Source: Diphasiastrum complanatum
Taxonomy: Eukaryota > Streptophyta > Lycopodiopsida > Lycopodiales > Lycopodiaceae
Direction: 5' to 3'
NCBI GenBank assembly: GCA_029204225.1
Contig: CM055100.1
Location: forward strand, 11,958,789 to 12,022,788
DNA length: 64,000 nt
Positions 53,263-63,471 of this stretch are shown here, in pieces. Within the stretch, counting starts at the first letter, position 1. Every line of letters starts with the position of its first letter. The notes under the pieces were generated by a model. The model was not told the origin of the DNA and did not search any database. It was given only the letters and a program-made list of their open reading frames with translations. The translations under genes were made by a program, and so were the position numbers.

Positions 53263-53475
53263 ATGAAGTTTATCATTGATTTCTAACAAGGACAGGCATT
53301 TGGAACTCAATGGCTTGAAAGAAAGTTGTTGTCTGTTGGTACCAGTGTTGCATTTCTGTAAAATCCAATGTGGATAAGTGGATGTCGAGCTTATTGGTTG
53401 CGGGATCATCAAAGTTGGAGGCAAGGTTGGTAGACATGATGAAGAAATTGGACGGTGGAGATGGGAGCGGAGGGT

Positions 53476-53705
53476 GTCGGCTGAGATGGAAGGAAAATGT
53501 GTCGGCTGAGATGGAAGGAAAATGCGTCGGCTGAGATGGAATGAAAATGCATCGGCTGAGATGGAATGAAAATGTGTCGGCTGAGATGGAATAAAAATGC
53601 GTCGGCTGAGATGGAGTGGAAAATGCGTCGGTTGAGATAGAGTGAAAAATGCGTCAGCTAAGATGATGGAGTGAAAATTGCATCGGCTGAATGGAGTGAA
53701 AGGAA
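53476..53705. repeat. Tandem array 1, ~25-bp unit
   Basis: About nine units of GTCGGCTGAGATGGAATG-like sequence followed by AAAATGC, decaying toward the right. It shares the GTCGGYYGAGAT core with arrays at 54309-54670 and 62208-62760. Confidence 0.9.
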
Positions 53706-54308
53706 TGGACTGTGAGAAATTGAGGATGGGAAGGAGGGTGTGTGAAAGTGGAGGTGTTGTGGATGGAAGGGTATGGAGGATGTGTGGTAATCGAAGTATG
53801 GTGTGAACAATGGGTTGTAGAGGTTCCGAAAAAAAAGATGTGGGTATATGGTTGTGACTAAGCAGAAGAGGTAAAGAGATGTAAATAAAGTGACGTTTGA
53901 TTAAGACGATTGTTTGGAGAGGATGAAAAGTGTGGAAGATTAAAAGTTGATGCTCAATAGTGTAATGAAAGTGTTTGGAATGCTTGTGTGACACTACCCC
54001 TCAGCATGCAAAATGTATCAAATGCTTTGTTCTCCACTGGCGATATTAGGATTGGAAACGGTTTGTGATGGCGCTCTCAATGAAAAACACACGAGGATGG
54101 CTGAATCTGGGTGCAAATGGTGTAGAAGCACTGACGGATGCACCAGATGAGAGAGCGCCAGGATCGTGTAGGAGAGTCTGAAAATTGCCAGAGGATCATC
54201 GCCAGGGAGCTCTAGAGTTTGCACTTTGCTGAGGTGCAAATGTGGTCGAAGTGATGGCATTTATGGACGTCTTTGGGTGGGCGCGGGCGAGATGGGACGT
54301 GTCTATAG

Positions 54309-54670
54309 CGTCGGTCGAGATTTTAATGAAGTCACGTCAGTCGAGATCTTGTGAAGTTCCGTCGGTCGAGATCTTATGAAAGTCCATCGGTCAAGATCTT
54401 GTGAAGGTCCATCGGTCAAGATCTTATGAAGGTCCGTCGGTCGAGATCTTATGAAAGTCCGTTGGTTGAGATCTTATGAAAGTCCGTCAGTCGAAATCTT
54501 ATGAAGGTCCGTCGGTCAAGATCTTATGAAAGTCCGTCGGTCGAGATCTTATGAAAGTCCGTCGGTCGAGATTCTTATGAAGATCCGTCGGTCGAGATTG
54601 AAGTGGATCCCGTTAGTTGAGATTGAAGTGGATCCCGTCGGTTGATATTGAAGTGGACCCCGTCAGTTGA
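54309..54670. repeat. Tandem array 2, ~25-bp unit
   Basis: About 14 units of GTCGGTCGAGATCTTATG followed by AAAGTCC or AAGGTCC. The last three units change to GATTGAAGTGGATCCC. Core as in arrays 1 and 3. Confidence 0.92.
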
Positions 54671-55075
54671 GATTTATCAAAATCTCAATATGAAGGAATG
54701 GATCTGTTGTATGCAAGTGAAGAACTTTAGGGAAAAAATATGACTGTGGTATAGAGTAGAAGTTTTTGTGAGAAGAGTGTATCCCCAGGAATGGTTGTAT
54801 GCCTGAGATACCAGTTAGACACAGAGATGAGGTGGCTAAAGTGTGAGAATCAGTTTCTATGGTGTAGCCTATCATTTGTTGATCTAGGACATTCATGACC
54901 CATGAGTATGTACAGGAAGGGAAAATGCATATAAAGGACATAAAACAAAGCATGCAAAATGAGAAGTACAAGTAAGGAAATAAAATAAAATTGAATAATA
55001 AAATAATAAATAAAATTAAAAATAAAAAATAAAAAAATGTGAAATACATACTAGGGAAAAGATGTTAAATTGGGT

Positions 55076-55360
55076 CAACAAAGAACAACTCTTCGTAATA
55101 CCGTCATAGACGACCACCGTTTACGACAGTGTCTAGGAGTATCCCATCAAGTGCTTGTAATTGGACTGCACCATTGGAAAAAATTTTATTGATAATGTAT
55201 GGCCCTCACTTCTGAAATTCAATTTGTCGGGGTGTTTCTTTGATGTATAAAGAAGCACCTGGTCACCTAAGTGTAGATCTTTATTGCGCAGGTGACGATC
55301 ATGCTAGGCCTTTTGGCGTCGTTTGTTAACTAGTTGTGCGTGATAAGATATTAGTCTTGT
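55076..55360 (-). pseudogene. Gypsy-3 integrase C-terminal region
   Basis: Minus translation gives LVNKRRQKA, HLRNKDLHLGDQVLLYTSKK, then KLNFRSEGHTLSIKFF, the basic/β-rich C-terminal part after the core, where the 'GPY' block reads EGHTLSI. There is one stop early. Confidence 0.65.
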
Positions 55361-56080
55361 CTAACATAACTGGGCTAACGTAAATAGCTTGGCTTTGACT
55401 TGTTGATCTATTGAAGTCTTTTCACAGAGATCTATTGAAAAAGCTTCTGTAACTCTTAGCGAAGGTACTAAGAATTCTACGGGCATTACCGCTTCTTGAC
55501 CATATACTAAGTGGAAAGGTGTAATCCACCCAGTGGCTTTCTTCGGGGTGGTGCGGTAAGCCCAGATGGCTGAGAAAAGTTTTGTTTCCCAATCAAAGCG
55601 ACTGGCTTCAACTATCTTAGTTAAAATTTTACAGATCATCTTGTTAGTGGATTCAGCCTGGCCATTATACCTTAGATAGTACAGTGTACTTTTTCTGTGA
55701 ATGACAAGGTAATGGCGTAGGAGATTATCAACGACAACATTTAAAAAATGCGTGCCGCGATCACTAACAAGCTCTATGGGACAGCTAAAACGGGTAATAA
55801 TGTTCTTGTAAAGAAAACGTGCAACTGATTTTGCGTTGGCGTCCTTCGTTGCTCGAGCCTCCACCCACTTAGTGGCGTAATCTGTGGCTATGAGGATGTA
55901 TCAAGCTTGGGTATGTTTTGTTGCTGGACTGATTGGTCCAACAAAGTCAATCCCCCACTTATGGAAGGCTTCGCCTTCTATAATGAGAGTCAATGGTGTG
56001 AAGTCTGCTTTCGTAATTTTCTTTGCTCGTTGACAAACATCACACGCTTTAATGACGACAAACGTGTCTTTAAACAAATA
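55361..56080 (-). pseudogene. Gypsy-3 integrase catalytic core
   Basis: End of the 55901-56560 frame: FHKWGIDFVGPISPATKHTQ (first Asp). 55361-55864: NIITRFSCPIELVSDRGTHF (second Asp), YNGQAESTNKMICKILTKIV (Glu), WETKLFSAIWAYRTTPKKAT and PFHLVYGQEAVMPVE. All three catalytic residues are present. About 36 bp with a stop separate the frames. Confidence 0.9.
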
Positions 56081-56588
56081 TGGCCACCACAATTCCGCTC
56101 GAAGGATAATCTTCACTGTGGCTTCAACAGAAAAGTGGCCACCTCCAATGCCCTCATGAGCCTGAGATATTATCGGTCGTATATCAGATTCATAAGCACA
56201 TCGTCGAATAATGTCGTCAACGCCTCTTTTGTAAAGTTGTCCCACAATTAACCGAAAGGGCGCTGCTTTTATTAAAAAAAAAAAATTTGTCGTTGTACTC
56301 AGGCCTTCTTGTAGTCGGCCTGTTGTGAGGAACTGAGTGATCTCCTCAGCCCATAAGGGTGTAGCATCGATCTGAAAAAGGCATGCATCAGGGAGATCAT
56401 CGTTGACTGGTGCAGTTGCTTTTTCAGCACTTGGTAGTCTGGAAAGGTGGTCTGCCATGAAATGTTGGGTCCCTTTCCGAACTACTACACAAAAATCGTC
56501 CTGTTTTATAGGACTTATTAACGATATATAGAAGTGCTTGATGGTCTGTGTAGAAAGCAAAGGTCTGGCCTAATAAATAATGTCTTAG
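56081..56588 (-). pseudogene. Gypsy-3 RNase H tail and integrase zinc domain
   Basis: RKGTQHFMADHLSRLPSAEK is the conserved 'G..N..AD.LSR' spot after RNase H. LYKRGVDDIIRRCA, AHEGIGGGHFSVEATVKIIL, ELWWPYLFKD and ACDVCQRAKKI form the HHCC zinc module of integrase, with its His and Cys residues in place. Confidence 0.9.
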
Positions 56589-57065
56589 TTATTGTACAAC
56601 GTAGACCATTGCCAATGCTTCTCTTTCGGTAGTTGTATAGTTCACTTCAGCAGGCACCAATTGCCTGCTTAAGGAACGTATGGGAAAGTCTTTGCCATAC
56701 TCGTCCGGTTGTGCAAGAAGACCTCCAATGGCATACTTACTTGCGTCAGTATGTACATGGAATTCTTTCGTGTAATCTGGTGAGCGGAGTATGAGAGCCG
56801 TCATGAGGGCTGTTTTCAACTCCTCAAAGGCCTTAATTCGTTCTTCGGTCCAGCAAGGATCTACCACAACTAAATAAACGAAGCGTGCCTTGCCGACATA
56901 GTCAATTATAAAGATGCGATAATAGTTGGTATGACCGAGGAAGACATATACTTCCTTCACTGTTGCAGGTAGGGCATGTCCACAATAACCTTGATTTTTG
57001 ACGGGTCGGCAGAAATACCGTCCTTTGATATTATATGCCCGAGTACAACCCCTTGGGTGACCCAT
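56589..57065 (-). pseudogene. Gypsy-3 RT connection and RNase H
   Basis: VYVFLGHTNYYRIFIIDYVG, PCWTEERIKAFEELKTALMT and LRSPDYTKEFHVHTDASKYA, then IGGLLAQPDEYGKDFPIRSL and VNYTTTEREALAMVYVVQ. TDAS and TEREAL, the RNase H Asp and Glu motifs, are intact. The frame overlaps the end of the RT frame by about 35 bp with a frame change. The end of RNase H was not recognised between 56560 and 56589. Confidence 0.9.
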
Positions 57066-57996
57066 TTTGGCATTTATCAGGGTTTAGTGAGATGCCGAAC
57101 CTATGACAACGAATAAAGATTTTCTCCAAGGCGTCTAGGTGCGTAGCGGCGGAAGAATGTACGCCTAGATCGTCGAGATAAATCTCCACAACCCGATGTA
57201 ACAGATCTTGAAAGGCCAGTTGCATAACCCATTGAAAAGTTGAAGGGGTGTTACATGAGCCAAAAGGCATAACGTTATAAGCATAAACCCCGTTCTCTGT
57301 GGCAAAGGCTGTTTTATGTTTATCTTCAAGGGCTATTTGAACAAGAAAATAACCGTTGAATCCATCTAAGGAGCTGAAAGCTTTAGCTCCTACAATTTCC
57401 TCTAAGATTTGGGTTGTTAAAGGTAAGGGAAAATGGTCTTTCTTCGTAATCGCATTAAGGTTCTTGAGGTCGACACAGATACAAAGCTTGCCGTTTTTCT
57501 TGGGTACAACCACAATGGGTGATACCCAATCAGTATGTTGGACCTCATAAATGAAACTAGCATCCAGCAATTTTTTAATATCCTCATCGATCCTCTCACG
57601 ATAGACGGGGATACTACGGTAAGGTTTAGCCCTAACAGGCTTAGCATTGTCTTCTAGAGGAATCTGATGTACTACTCTTTCAGGGGGGATTCCTTTCATT
57701 TCGGTATAATTCCATGCAAATACATCTCTGTATTTGCGTAATAAAGTCTCTAGATCAGACAGTTGGGTTGATGACAGATGTGCACCAACATGAACTATTC
57801 GATCTATGTCCTCGTCAGGATCTTTAAGATTTAGTGGAATTGTCTTAGCGGGTCCTTCAAAGGAATTGGAACTTGGTGTAGGTTCCTGATGTGGCTGCGG
57901 TAACTGGATAACGGCATCATCCAATGTAAAGTCTTTGAATTTCTGTGGAAGATCGAAAGGTGGGTCCACAAAATGTTTTGGGACTTTAGGAATCAT
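57031..57996 (-). CDS. Gypsy-3 reverse transcriptase frame, 321 codons (element pseudogene)
   Basis: LRKYRDVFAWNYTEMKGIPP, RAKPYRSIPVYRERIDEDIK, WVSPIVVVPKKNGKLCICVD, SLDGFNGYFLVQIALEDKHK, AFATENGVYAYNVMPFGSCN, then VEIYLDDLGVHSSAATHLDA with catalytic YLDD, and GISLNPDKCQ. Fingers, palm and thumb are all present without a stop, making it the best-preserved gypsy domain in the window. Relatives copy element RNA into cDNA. Confidence 0.93.
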   Translation of the reverse strand: MIPKVPKHFVDPPFDLPQKFKDFTLDDAVIQLPQPHQEPTPSSNSFEGPAKTIPLNLKDPDEDIDRIVHVGAHLSSTQLSDLETLLRKYRDVFAWNYTEMKGIPPERVVHQIPLEDNAKPVRAKPYRSIPVYRERIDEDIKKLLDASFIYEVQHTDWVSPIVVVPKKNGKLCICVDLKNLNAITKKDHFPLPLTTQILEEIVGAKAFSSLDGFNGYFLVQIALEDKHKTAFATENGVYAYNVMPFGSCNTPSTFQWVMQLAFQDLLHRVVEIYLDDLGVHSSAATHLDALEKIFIRCHRFGISLNPDKCQNGSPKGLYSGI

Positions 57997-58005
57997 TTGA
58001 GTTGA

Positions 58006-58580
58006 TTATTTACTGGACGTGGAAGCTTTGTCGTACTGTTTGGTGTCTATCCCTTCGGACAAGGGCTTGATCGGCTGTTTAAGCTTCGCACGCATCTGTT
58101 TTTGACGCTCGATTAATTGTGTATCAATGATTTTATTTTTTTGTAACCGAGGTTTTTGCGGTTTTTGAGTGGGCAGTGTTGTTACCTCACTTATGATATC
58201 GTCATTGATTGTATCCCAGACTTCGTCTGGATACACATCCCATGTATAAACTTTGGATTTGGGCCTGTATGCTTGTGTGTTGGGTATTTTGGACATCAGT
58301 TGGACATGAGCCAACGGTCTTGGAGTCTTGATCTCCTTAAGAATTGATTTTGGTGGATGAGGTTGGGCATCTAGATAGAGGAGTACATGTTCATCCGTCA
58401 TTTCTACATCATCTATGGAAAGAATACCTTCTTTCAAAACATGGGCGGTAGAGACGCTAGGTTCTCCTGGGCACCAAGCTATAGGAATCGGGTCAATCAT
58501 CATAAGTGGGATGATGGGTGTGTCAATGTCTGTAGAAGATGGGATAATATTCACATCTGTTGCAGCGGTTTCGATACGAC
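58006..58580 (-). pseudogene. Gypsy-3 protease-RT linker ORF
   Basis: 183-codon frame, Pro-rich, with HVLLYLDAQPHPPKSILKEI, RPKSKVYTWDVYPDEVWDTI and LIERQKQMRAKLKQPIKPLS. Such poorly conserved linkers occur before gypsy RT. No catalytic motif. A stop separates it from RT. Confidence 0.7.
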
Positions 58581-58581
58581 A

Positions 58582-59150
58582 TCAATTGGAATCCGCACAA
58601 TCCACAGTGGCTAGTGCATGACCCCAATTGATTATGTCTATGGATCGTGTATAATGGCCTTTTGGTTGGATCGGGGCACTATTTGATTCGTCATATGTTG
58701 TAGATGACCAATCATCGTATACCTTGGCTGGCTTGACATGGCCTGTTGAGTCAACCGTGACTCGTTTCTTGTGGTTGCCAAAGTTAATTTTACTATGCTT
58801 CCAATCTTGGACAACACCTTCCATCTGGAGCCAGGGTGTACCAAGAAGGAGTTTATATGTATTAGCATCTTCTGGTAGGTCCAAGATGACACAATCGATA
58901 ATAAACTTGACACCTACTATCCGAACTTTTATATTTGATAAATGACCAGCAGGGTTGGTAACTCATTGATCAGCCATTCGAAGTTTATATCGTGGTTGAT
59001 CGAGGGTATGAAAGCCCCATGACTTTGCCAATGACAAAGCCATTATATTAACGTTTGATTTGCTATCGAGGATAGTAGATATTGCGGGATAATCTTTATA
59101 GGAAAAAGGTAGTGTGATGCTATTCCCCTTAGCAGCACCTATATTCATCA
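58582..59150 (-). pseudogene. Gypsy-3 aspartic protease
   Basis: YKDYPAISTILDSKSNVNIM holds the active-site position; DSG reads DSK, which should inactivate it. The second half follows after a stop near 58963: FIIDCVILDLPEDANTYKLL and LLGTPWLQMEGVVQDWKHSK, the conserved 'LLG.PWL' block. Confidence 0.85.
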
Positions 59151-59742
59151 GATTCATAGGAATCTGAGGAATTTTGGGAATCTCTTCTGGTTTTTGCTGT
59201 TCATCAGGAATAGGAGGCAGCTGAAAACTACAATGGATATAGCGTTGAAGTCCGGTGAAGGATTTGATTGCACTATGGGATGACATAGTGAGTTGAGCTT
59301 GCAAGAGGTCAGAAATTACTTCAAGTCCCTGTAGAGATTGCTCCTTTTTGGGGATATGAGTTGATGACGAACTTTCCGTATGTTCTTCCTCTCGCAAAAA
59401 TTCATCTCGAAATTTGTTGTATTGCCTTTGTTCCACTTTTGGGTCCGGGTAGTCTTTTGGTAATGTGGAGGCCGTAAAATGGCTTCCATGTGAGTCAGCT
59501 GATTTTCCATGGTGGTGTTGTTGTTCTTGTTGTTGGTGTTGTGCTCTAGTAAGAACTCTAACAGGTTCGGATGAGATATGACGTGTTGGGAGAATCCTGC
59601 TAGGTTGTTTAGGACAATCCTTGAAACTGTGTTTACGTACACAGTCGGGACATTCCGCATGGTATTGGTTTTTTACTTTACTGTCAGCCATGAAATGTCC
59701 TGTTTCGCCACAAATAAAGCAGCGGTTGCTCATGGGTCCCAT
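59151..59742 (-). pseudogene. Gypsy-3 nucleocapsid and gag-protease spacer
   Basis: CFICGETGHFMADSK is a CCHC knuckle with Ser in place of the last Cys, followed by a CPDCVRKHSFKDC second knuckle. Then comes a Gln/His-rich stretch (RAQHQQQEQQHHHGKS) and acidic REEEHTESSSS before the protease. Confidence 0.8.
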
Positions 59743-60531
59743 GGCGATAGCGTAACCATCTTGGATGGCTAGCTGTGCTGGGTTTTCTGGTGGTGTGGAA
59801 TACTCAGCTTATTTGCATAAGCATGAGTTGTCGATTTGATAATGGTGATGACTAGATGATGGAATTGTTGTATCATTGTGATATGATTGATCGTAGGAGT
59901 TTTCTACCAGATGTGCTTGGGTAGATTCTCGAGGATGTCTATGTTTTTGTGCTCCTAGATCTTGTTGTCCTCTTGGTGGTGGTCCTAAGAGTGCCAGCCG
60001 TGGTTGAGGGTCATGTCTAGGTTGTCTGGGCAACTCTTGTATATGGACCTAGTTGTTTTGTGGTTGATAAGTTATGTGGTGGTGCTGTGAAACAAACGGT
60101 TGCCTAGGAGGTTGATAATGTCCTCCTGACTGGTTGTGAGGCTGGTTCCTCAGGTTATAATAGCAATAAAGAGAGGTATGGCCCATAAAGTCGCAGATTT
60201 CACATTTGATCAAGGAAGTATCTGGGACCGGTTGGTATGAAGGGCACTCATTGCCAGTGTGTGCACCTCGGCAGTGAGGCTACCACGTGTTCTCTCGTCT
60301 ATGGTGGATTTGGCCAGTGGGTAACTGACCCGACATCAAACTCTGGATAGATCTAAGAGTGTTCTGAAACTCTTTCGTGAGTTTCTCCATCTATTGTTGG
60401 TGTTGCTGGTTAAACAACTCCATCTGTGTCTTCCGTAACTGTTCTCGAGTGTCATCGTTTGGACGAGCTTATTGGACAGTACGATGTGCTCTCCGTTCTC
60501 GTGGTTCATCAACATCTGAGCCCTCGTCTTC
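59743..60531 (-). pseudogene. Gypsy-3 gag C-terminal low-complexity part
   Basis: Minus frames contain Pro/Gln/His-rich sequence (HDPQPRLALLGPPPRGQQDL, YHNDTTIPSSSHHHYQIDNS) and a possible additional CDF..C cluster near 60.2 kb. The region links capsid to nucleocapsid. It is broken by several stops. Confidence 0.55.
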
Positions 60532-61206
60532 TTACCGAATGGCATCAGACATGGCTTGTTTCAATGATGGTTGTTCTTGTACCTGACTTTTTAATCGTTT
60601 AAATCGTTCAATGTAGTCACGTACTTTTTCGTCTTTTGTCATTTTGATATCACTTAGTTTGACAAAAGGACTTTCTATCAAGCGAAATTGCTTGAAGCGT
60701 TTGATAAAGGCCTCCTTCAAGAGTGACCAGTCACGTTTATCTTCACGATCAAGGTTAAAAAACCATTCTCATGCTCGATCGATCATGGTCATTGAGAACA
60801 ATTGAATCATGGCATCTGGTGATGTTTTGCCATAGACATCACATGCATTCTCAAAGACTTGAAAAAATCTTTGAGGATCAGTGTTGCCATCGTACTTAGG
60901 TAAGTCGAGCTTTGGGGTCCTTTTTTCAGTACGTGGAACATTATTTGCGAAAGCTCCGTTTAAGTGAGCTCTTGCATGTGAGGATTCGGAATCATGAAAT
61001 TGTGGTCGTTCGTATGGAGCTTCATAATGTATAGGTTCCCATCTATCGAATGGGTTCATGGATGGCTCTTGGACTTGAGATTTCATCCGAGAATATCTGT
61101 TAAATCGAGCCTGTTTGGTGGATAGGAAAACCATCTCTGGTGGGTAGTCCTCCGTAGAATTCGGATCATAAGGGCGATCCATGACAACATGTGTATAAAT
61201 ATGCAC
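60532..61206 (-). pseudogene. Gypsy-3 gag capsid region
   Basis: From about 61180: MDRPYDPNSTEDYPPEMVFL, TPKLDLPKYDGNTDPQRFFQ, FENACDVYGKTSPDAMIQLF. After one stop: FIKRFKQFRLIESPFVKLSD and DEKVRDYIERFKRLKSQVQE. This is the retrotrans_gag pattern (F…YDGxxDPxxF…YxxRFxxL). The start at MDRPYDP is a guess; a frame-consistent ATG also exists at 61206. Confidence 0.85.
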
Positions 61207-62207
61207 TTGGACTCTAGTTACAATGGATACGGGTGTTGGAATGCGGTTGATACGGATCCACGGTTGATGCGAGTGTAATGCGACTAATGGCAGTGGATAC
61301 GGCTAAGGTGGTGGAACAATAGAATGCGGTGGTAGTGGTGCAATACGGGTTGTGGCAGTCCGTTGCGGGTTTTTTTTTTTTTTTTTTCTGCGGTCGGTTG
61401 CGGTCAGTGGTGTGTGGCTGTAGCAACGGCTGGGTGTGGTGTCAACGTTGCTGTGCGAAATGTGGAAAAGGGTGGTCGATTGGTGGTTGGAGATGAGGAA
61501 GGGGTCGTAGGCCGTATGATTGCGGTCTGCTGCAGTCAGGGGTGACCGAGGGTAGACGTAGGGCCGTGGAATTACGGCTTGTTGCAGTTTGTGGTGGTTG
61601 AATGTAGTCATAGGGTCGTAGGATTGCGGTTTGCTATGATCAGTGGCGGTCTCCATGGGTCGAGAACAGAGATGAGTGGATGGCGGAGTGTGGCGGTGCT
61701 TCGTGGGCTGTACGTTTGTAAGGGATTGCGGCCCAAATCGTTTGCAATGGATTGCGGTCCTGACGGATTGCGATGTTGTGTGGACAATTGCGATGGATTG
61801 CGATTGGCTGCGGTGGATGTATGGGGCTGTTACGGATGATGGAATGACATAATTGGGTTGCTGTGAGTAGGGGTCGAAACGGTCGGTGGGATAGCTGGAA
61901 TTGGATGCTTATCGTTGTGAAGCACGGAAGGTGGAAAGAGTGCAATCCTGATGGTGTAATTGTGGAGGAGGTGTGAGTGCGTTTGGAAGGCAAGCGGACT
62001 ACAGATGAGTGCGTGTAGGATAGTGTACAGAAGTGGCAAATGAACACGGTATGTTTTGGGTCGCAATAATGCAAAGAGTGAAGTAATGGGTGTGTTGGTG
62101 AATGTATTCGCTACGGTTGGATATAGTTGCCACTATGCAGAATGCTCATGACAGATCAATGCGGTCATTACGAGTGGTTGCAGTGATTGTAATGCTGGTG
62201 AATATGG
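61207..62207 (-). other. Gypsy-3 leader/5' LTR region
   Basis: Non-coding, with a 17-T run at 61370-61386 and a degenerate GCGG-rich repeat (GGATTGCGGT, GGTTGCGGTCAG, GGATTGCGAT) over about 61230-61830. His/Thr/Ser-rich minus-strand frames are by-products of the repeat. No PBS was found. Confidence 0.45.
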
Positions 62208-62760
62208 ACTGGACGGTCAAAGGATCGGTTGAGATCTGAGATTAGCCGTCGGTTGAGAACTGACGTGAATGCATCAGTCGAGATCTGTTGCGAAGCTTCG
62301 GTCAAGATCTGTGGTGAGGGCGTCGGTCGAGATCTGATGCGAGGTCGTCGGTCAAGATTTGACACGAGGTCGTCGGTCGAGATCTGACGCAAAGTGTCAG
62401 TTGAGATCTATTACGAAACTGTCGATCGAGATCTGACGTGAAGCAGTTGGTTGAGATTTAATACCGACCGTCGGTTGAGAATTGAGTGAATAGGCGTCGG
62501 TCGAGATTTGATTGAGGGCCGTTGGTTGAGATCTGACATGAAACATCAGTCGAGATCTAAGTGAAAGCCATCGGTTGAGATTTAAGAGGATGGCATTGGT
62601 TGAGATCTGATGCAGTGTGTCGGTTGAGATCTAACTGAAGGCCATCGGTTGAGATTTAGACTGTAGCGCATCGGTCGAGATTTGAAAGATGGCTCTGGCA
62701 CCAATCGAGATTGAACCGTGGCTCAGCTTGGAAATGAGCGTGAAGTGTCGGTTGAGAAGT
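62208..62760. repeat. Tandem array 3, ~26-27-bp degenerate unit
   Basis: Around 19 units built on GTCGGTCGAGATCTGA, each followed by 8-12 variable bases. It shares its core with arrays 1 and 2 on the other side of Gypsy-3, in the same orientation, as expected if the arrays belong to the two LTRs or repeated untranslated regions. Confidence 0.9.
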
Positions 62761-62897
62761 GCGGTTTGCGGTAGGTAGGACGAAAATGGTGTGCTGTGTG
62801 ATGAAGGCATGGATGTTCGGAGAGCGATGGGTGTGTGGCACAAATCGGAATGGTTTGGACGGTTTAATCTATGTGGAGCTGTGGAATGGCGCCAAAT
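62761..62897. other. Junction between Gypsy-3 region and repeat R1
   Basis: No supported ORF. Left of it lies array 3 and right of it the R1 copy, which starts abruptly at 62898. Confidence 0.4.
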
Positions 62898-63471
62898 GTT
62901 CACAGATTTCTTGAATCTGTAGACACGATTTTCTGCTTCTTCTTATACTTCTATAGTTACGGTTCTTTATGGTACTTCTTCTTATTAGAACAGTTACAAG
63001 CAGAAGCGTTACTCAGTTTTCAGCATGTATTTCCCAGCCTGTCAATGGGAGACGGCTTCGATACTCAGCTACATGCATAACCAGCCATGTAACCATCTAC
63101 AGCTCAAGAGGATCAGCGTTCTGGTACAGGGAGCAATCTTACCATTATCTACTGAATCAGAAACAATCAAAGACAAGATTAACTACTAGAACAAGAAACA
63201 AGATTCAAGAAACAAGAAACAAGATTCCTAGCAGCATTTTAATAGTCTAAGAATCAAGAAACACTCATTTCTTGATGCTTAGATTGCTCAAGAACAATCA
63301 AGAACTGGGCTGTAAGGGAGTATGCAAGAATTATACACAAACCAGCCTATCTAGTTTACTTGAATGTTGATTACTACCTCATTCCACAAACAAGAACTGA
63401 ATCCTAATCCACAACTAAGCAAGAAACAAGAAACCAGAACCTAGTTAATCCACAATGCAAAGGAATCAAGC
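62898..63471 (-). repeat. Dispersed repeat R1, copy 2, with gag stub
   Basis: Reverse complement of ~32672-33178. The first ~100 bp correspond to lysine-rich gag (NKKKYHKEP) and the rest to R1. It contains runs of CAAGAAACAAGA near 63200 absent from copy 1. The last 42 bp (63430-63471) recur exactly at 45152-45193. Confidence 0.8.

Larger units (their letters stand above)
53263..55075 (-). repeat. 3' region/LTR of Gypsy-3 with two tandem arrays
   Basis: After the integrase C-terminus (minus strand) come AT-rich sequence (54.7-55.08 kb), the 25-bp array at 54309-54670, a stretch without supported genes, a possible LTR start at TGTCACACAAG (53993, minus) preceded by the purine-rich GAGGGGTAG, and the second array at 53476-53705. 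It abuts the Copia-3 LTR at 53262. The exact LTR limits are unclear. Confidence 0.45.

Noticed and set aside
53248-53994. 248-codon minus-strand ORF with repeated Ser-Arg-Arg-Ile-Phe segments
   Set aside because: The repeats are the 25-bp array read in a frame; the remainder is His/Pro/Thr-rich LTR-like sequence.
54663-55049. 128-codon hydrophobic minus-strand frame (possible membrane protein)
   Set aside because: The N-terminal half is a T/A-rich composition artefact and there is no conserved motif.
61640-62074. 144-codon His/Ser/Thr-rich minus-strand ORF
   Set aside because: It lies in GCGG-rich degenerate repeats with competing open frames on both strands.
62208-62760. CRISPR-like repeat array
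   Set aside because: Repeats are degenerate, spacers are short and related, no cas genes exist, and the context is a plant retroelement.
53031-62760. Complete Gypsy-3 with two matching LTRs
   Set aside because: Only the array core is shared between the two ends by eye; I could not align terminal sequences or find a PBS, so I did not call a complete element.
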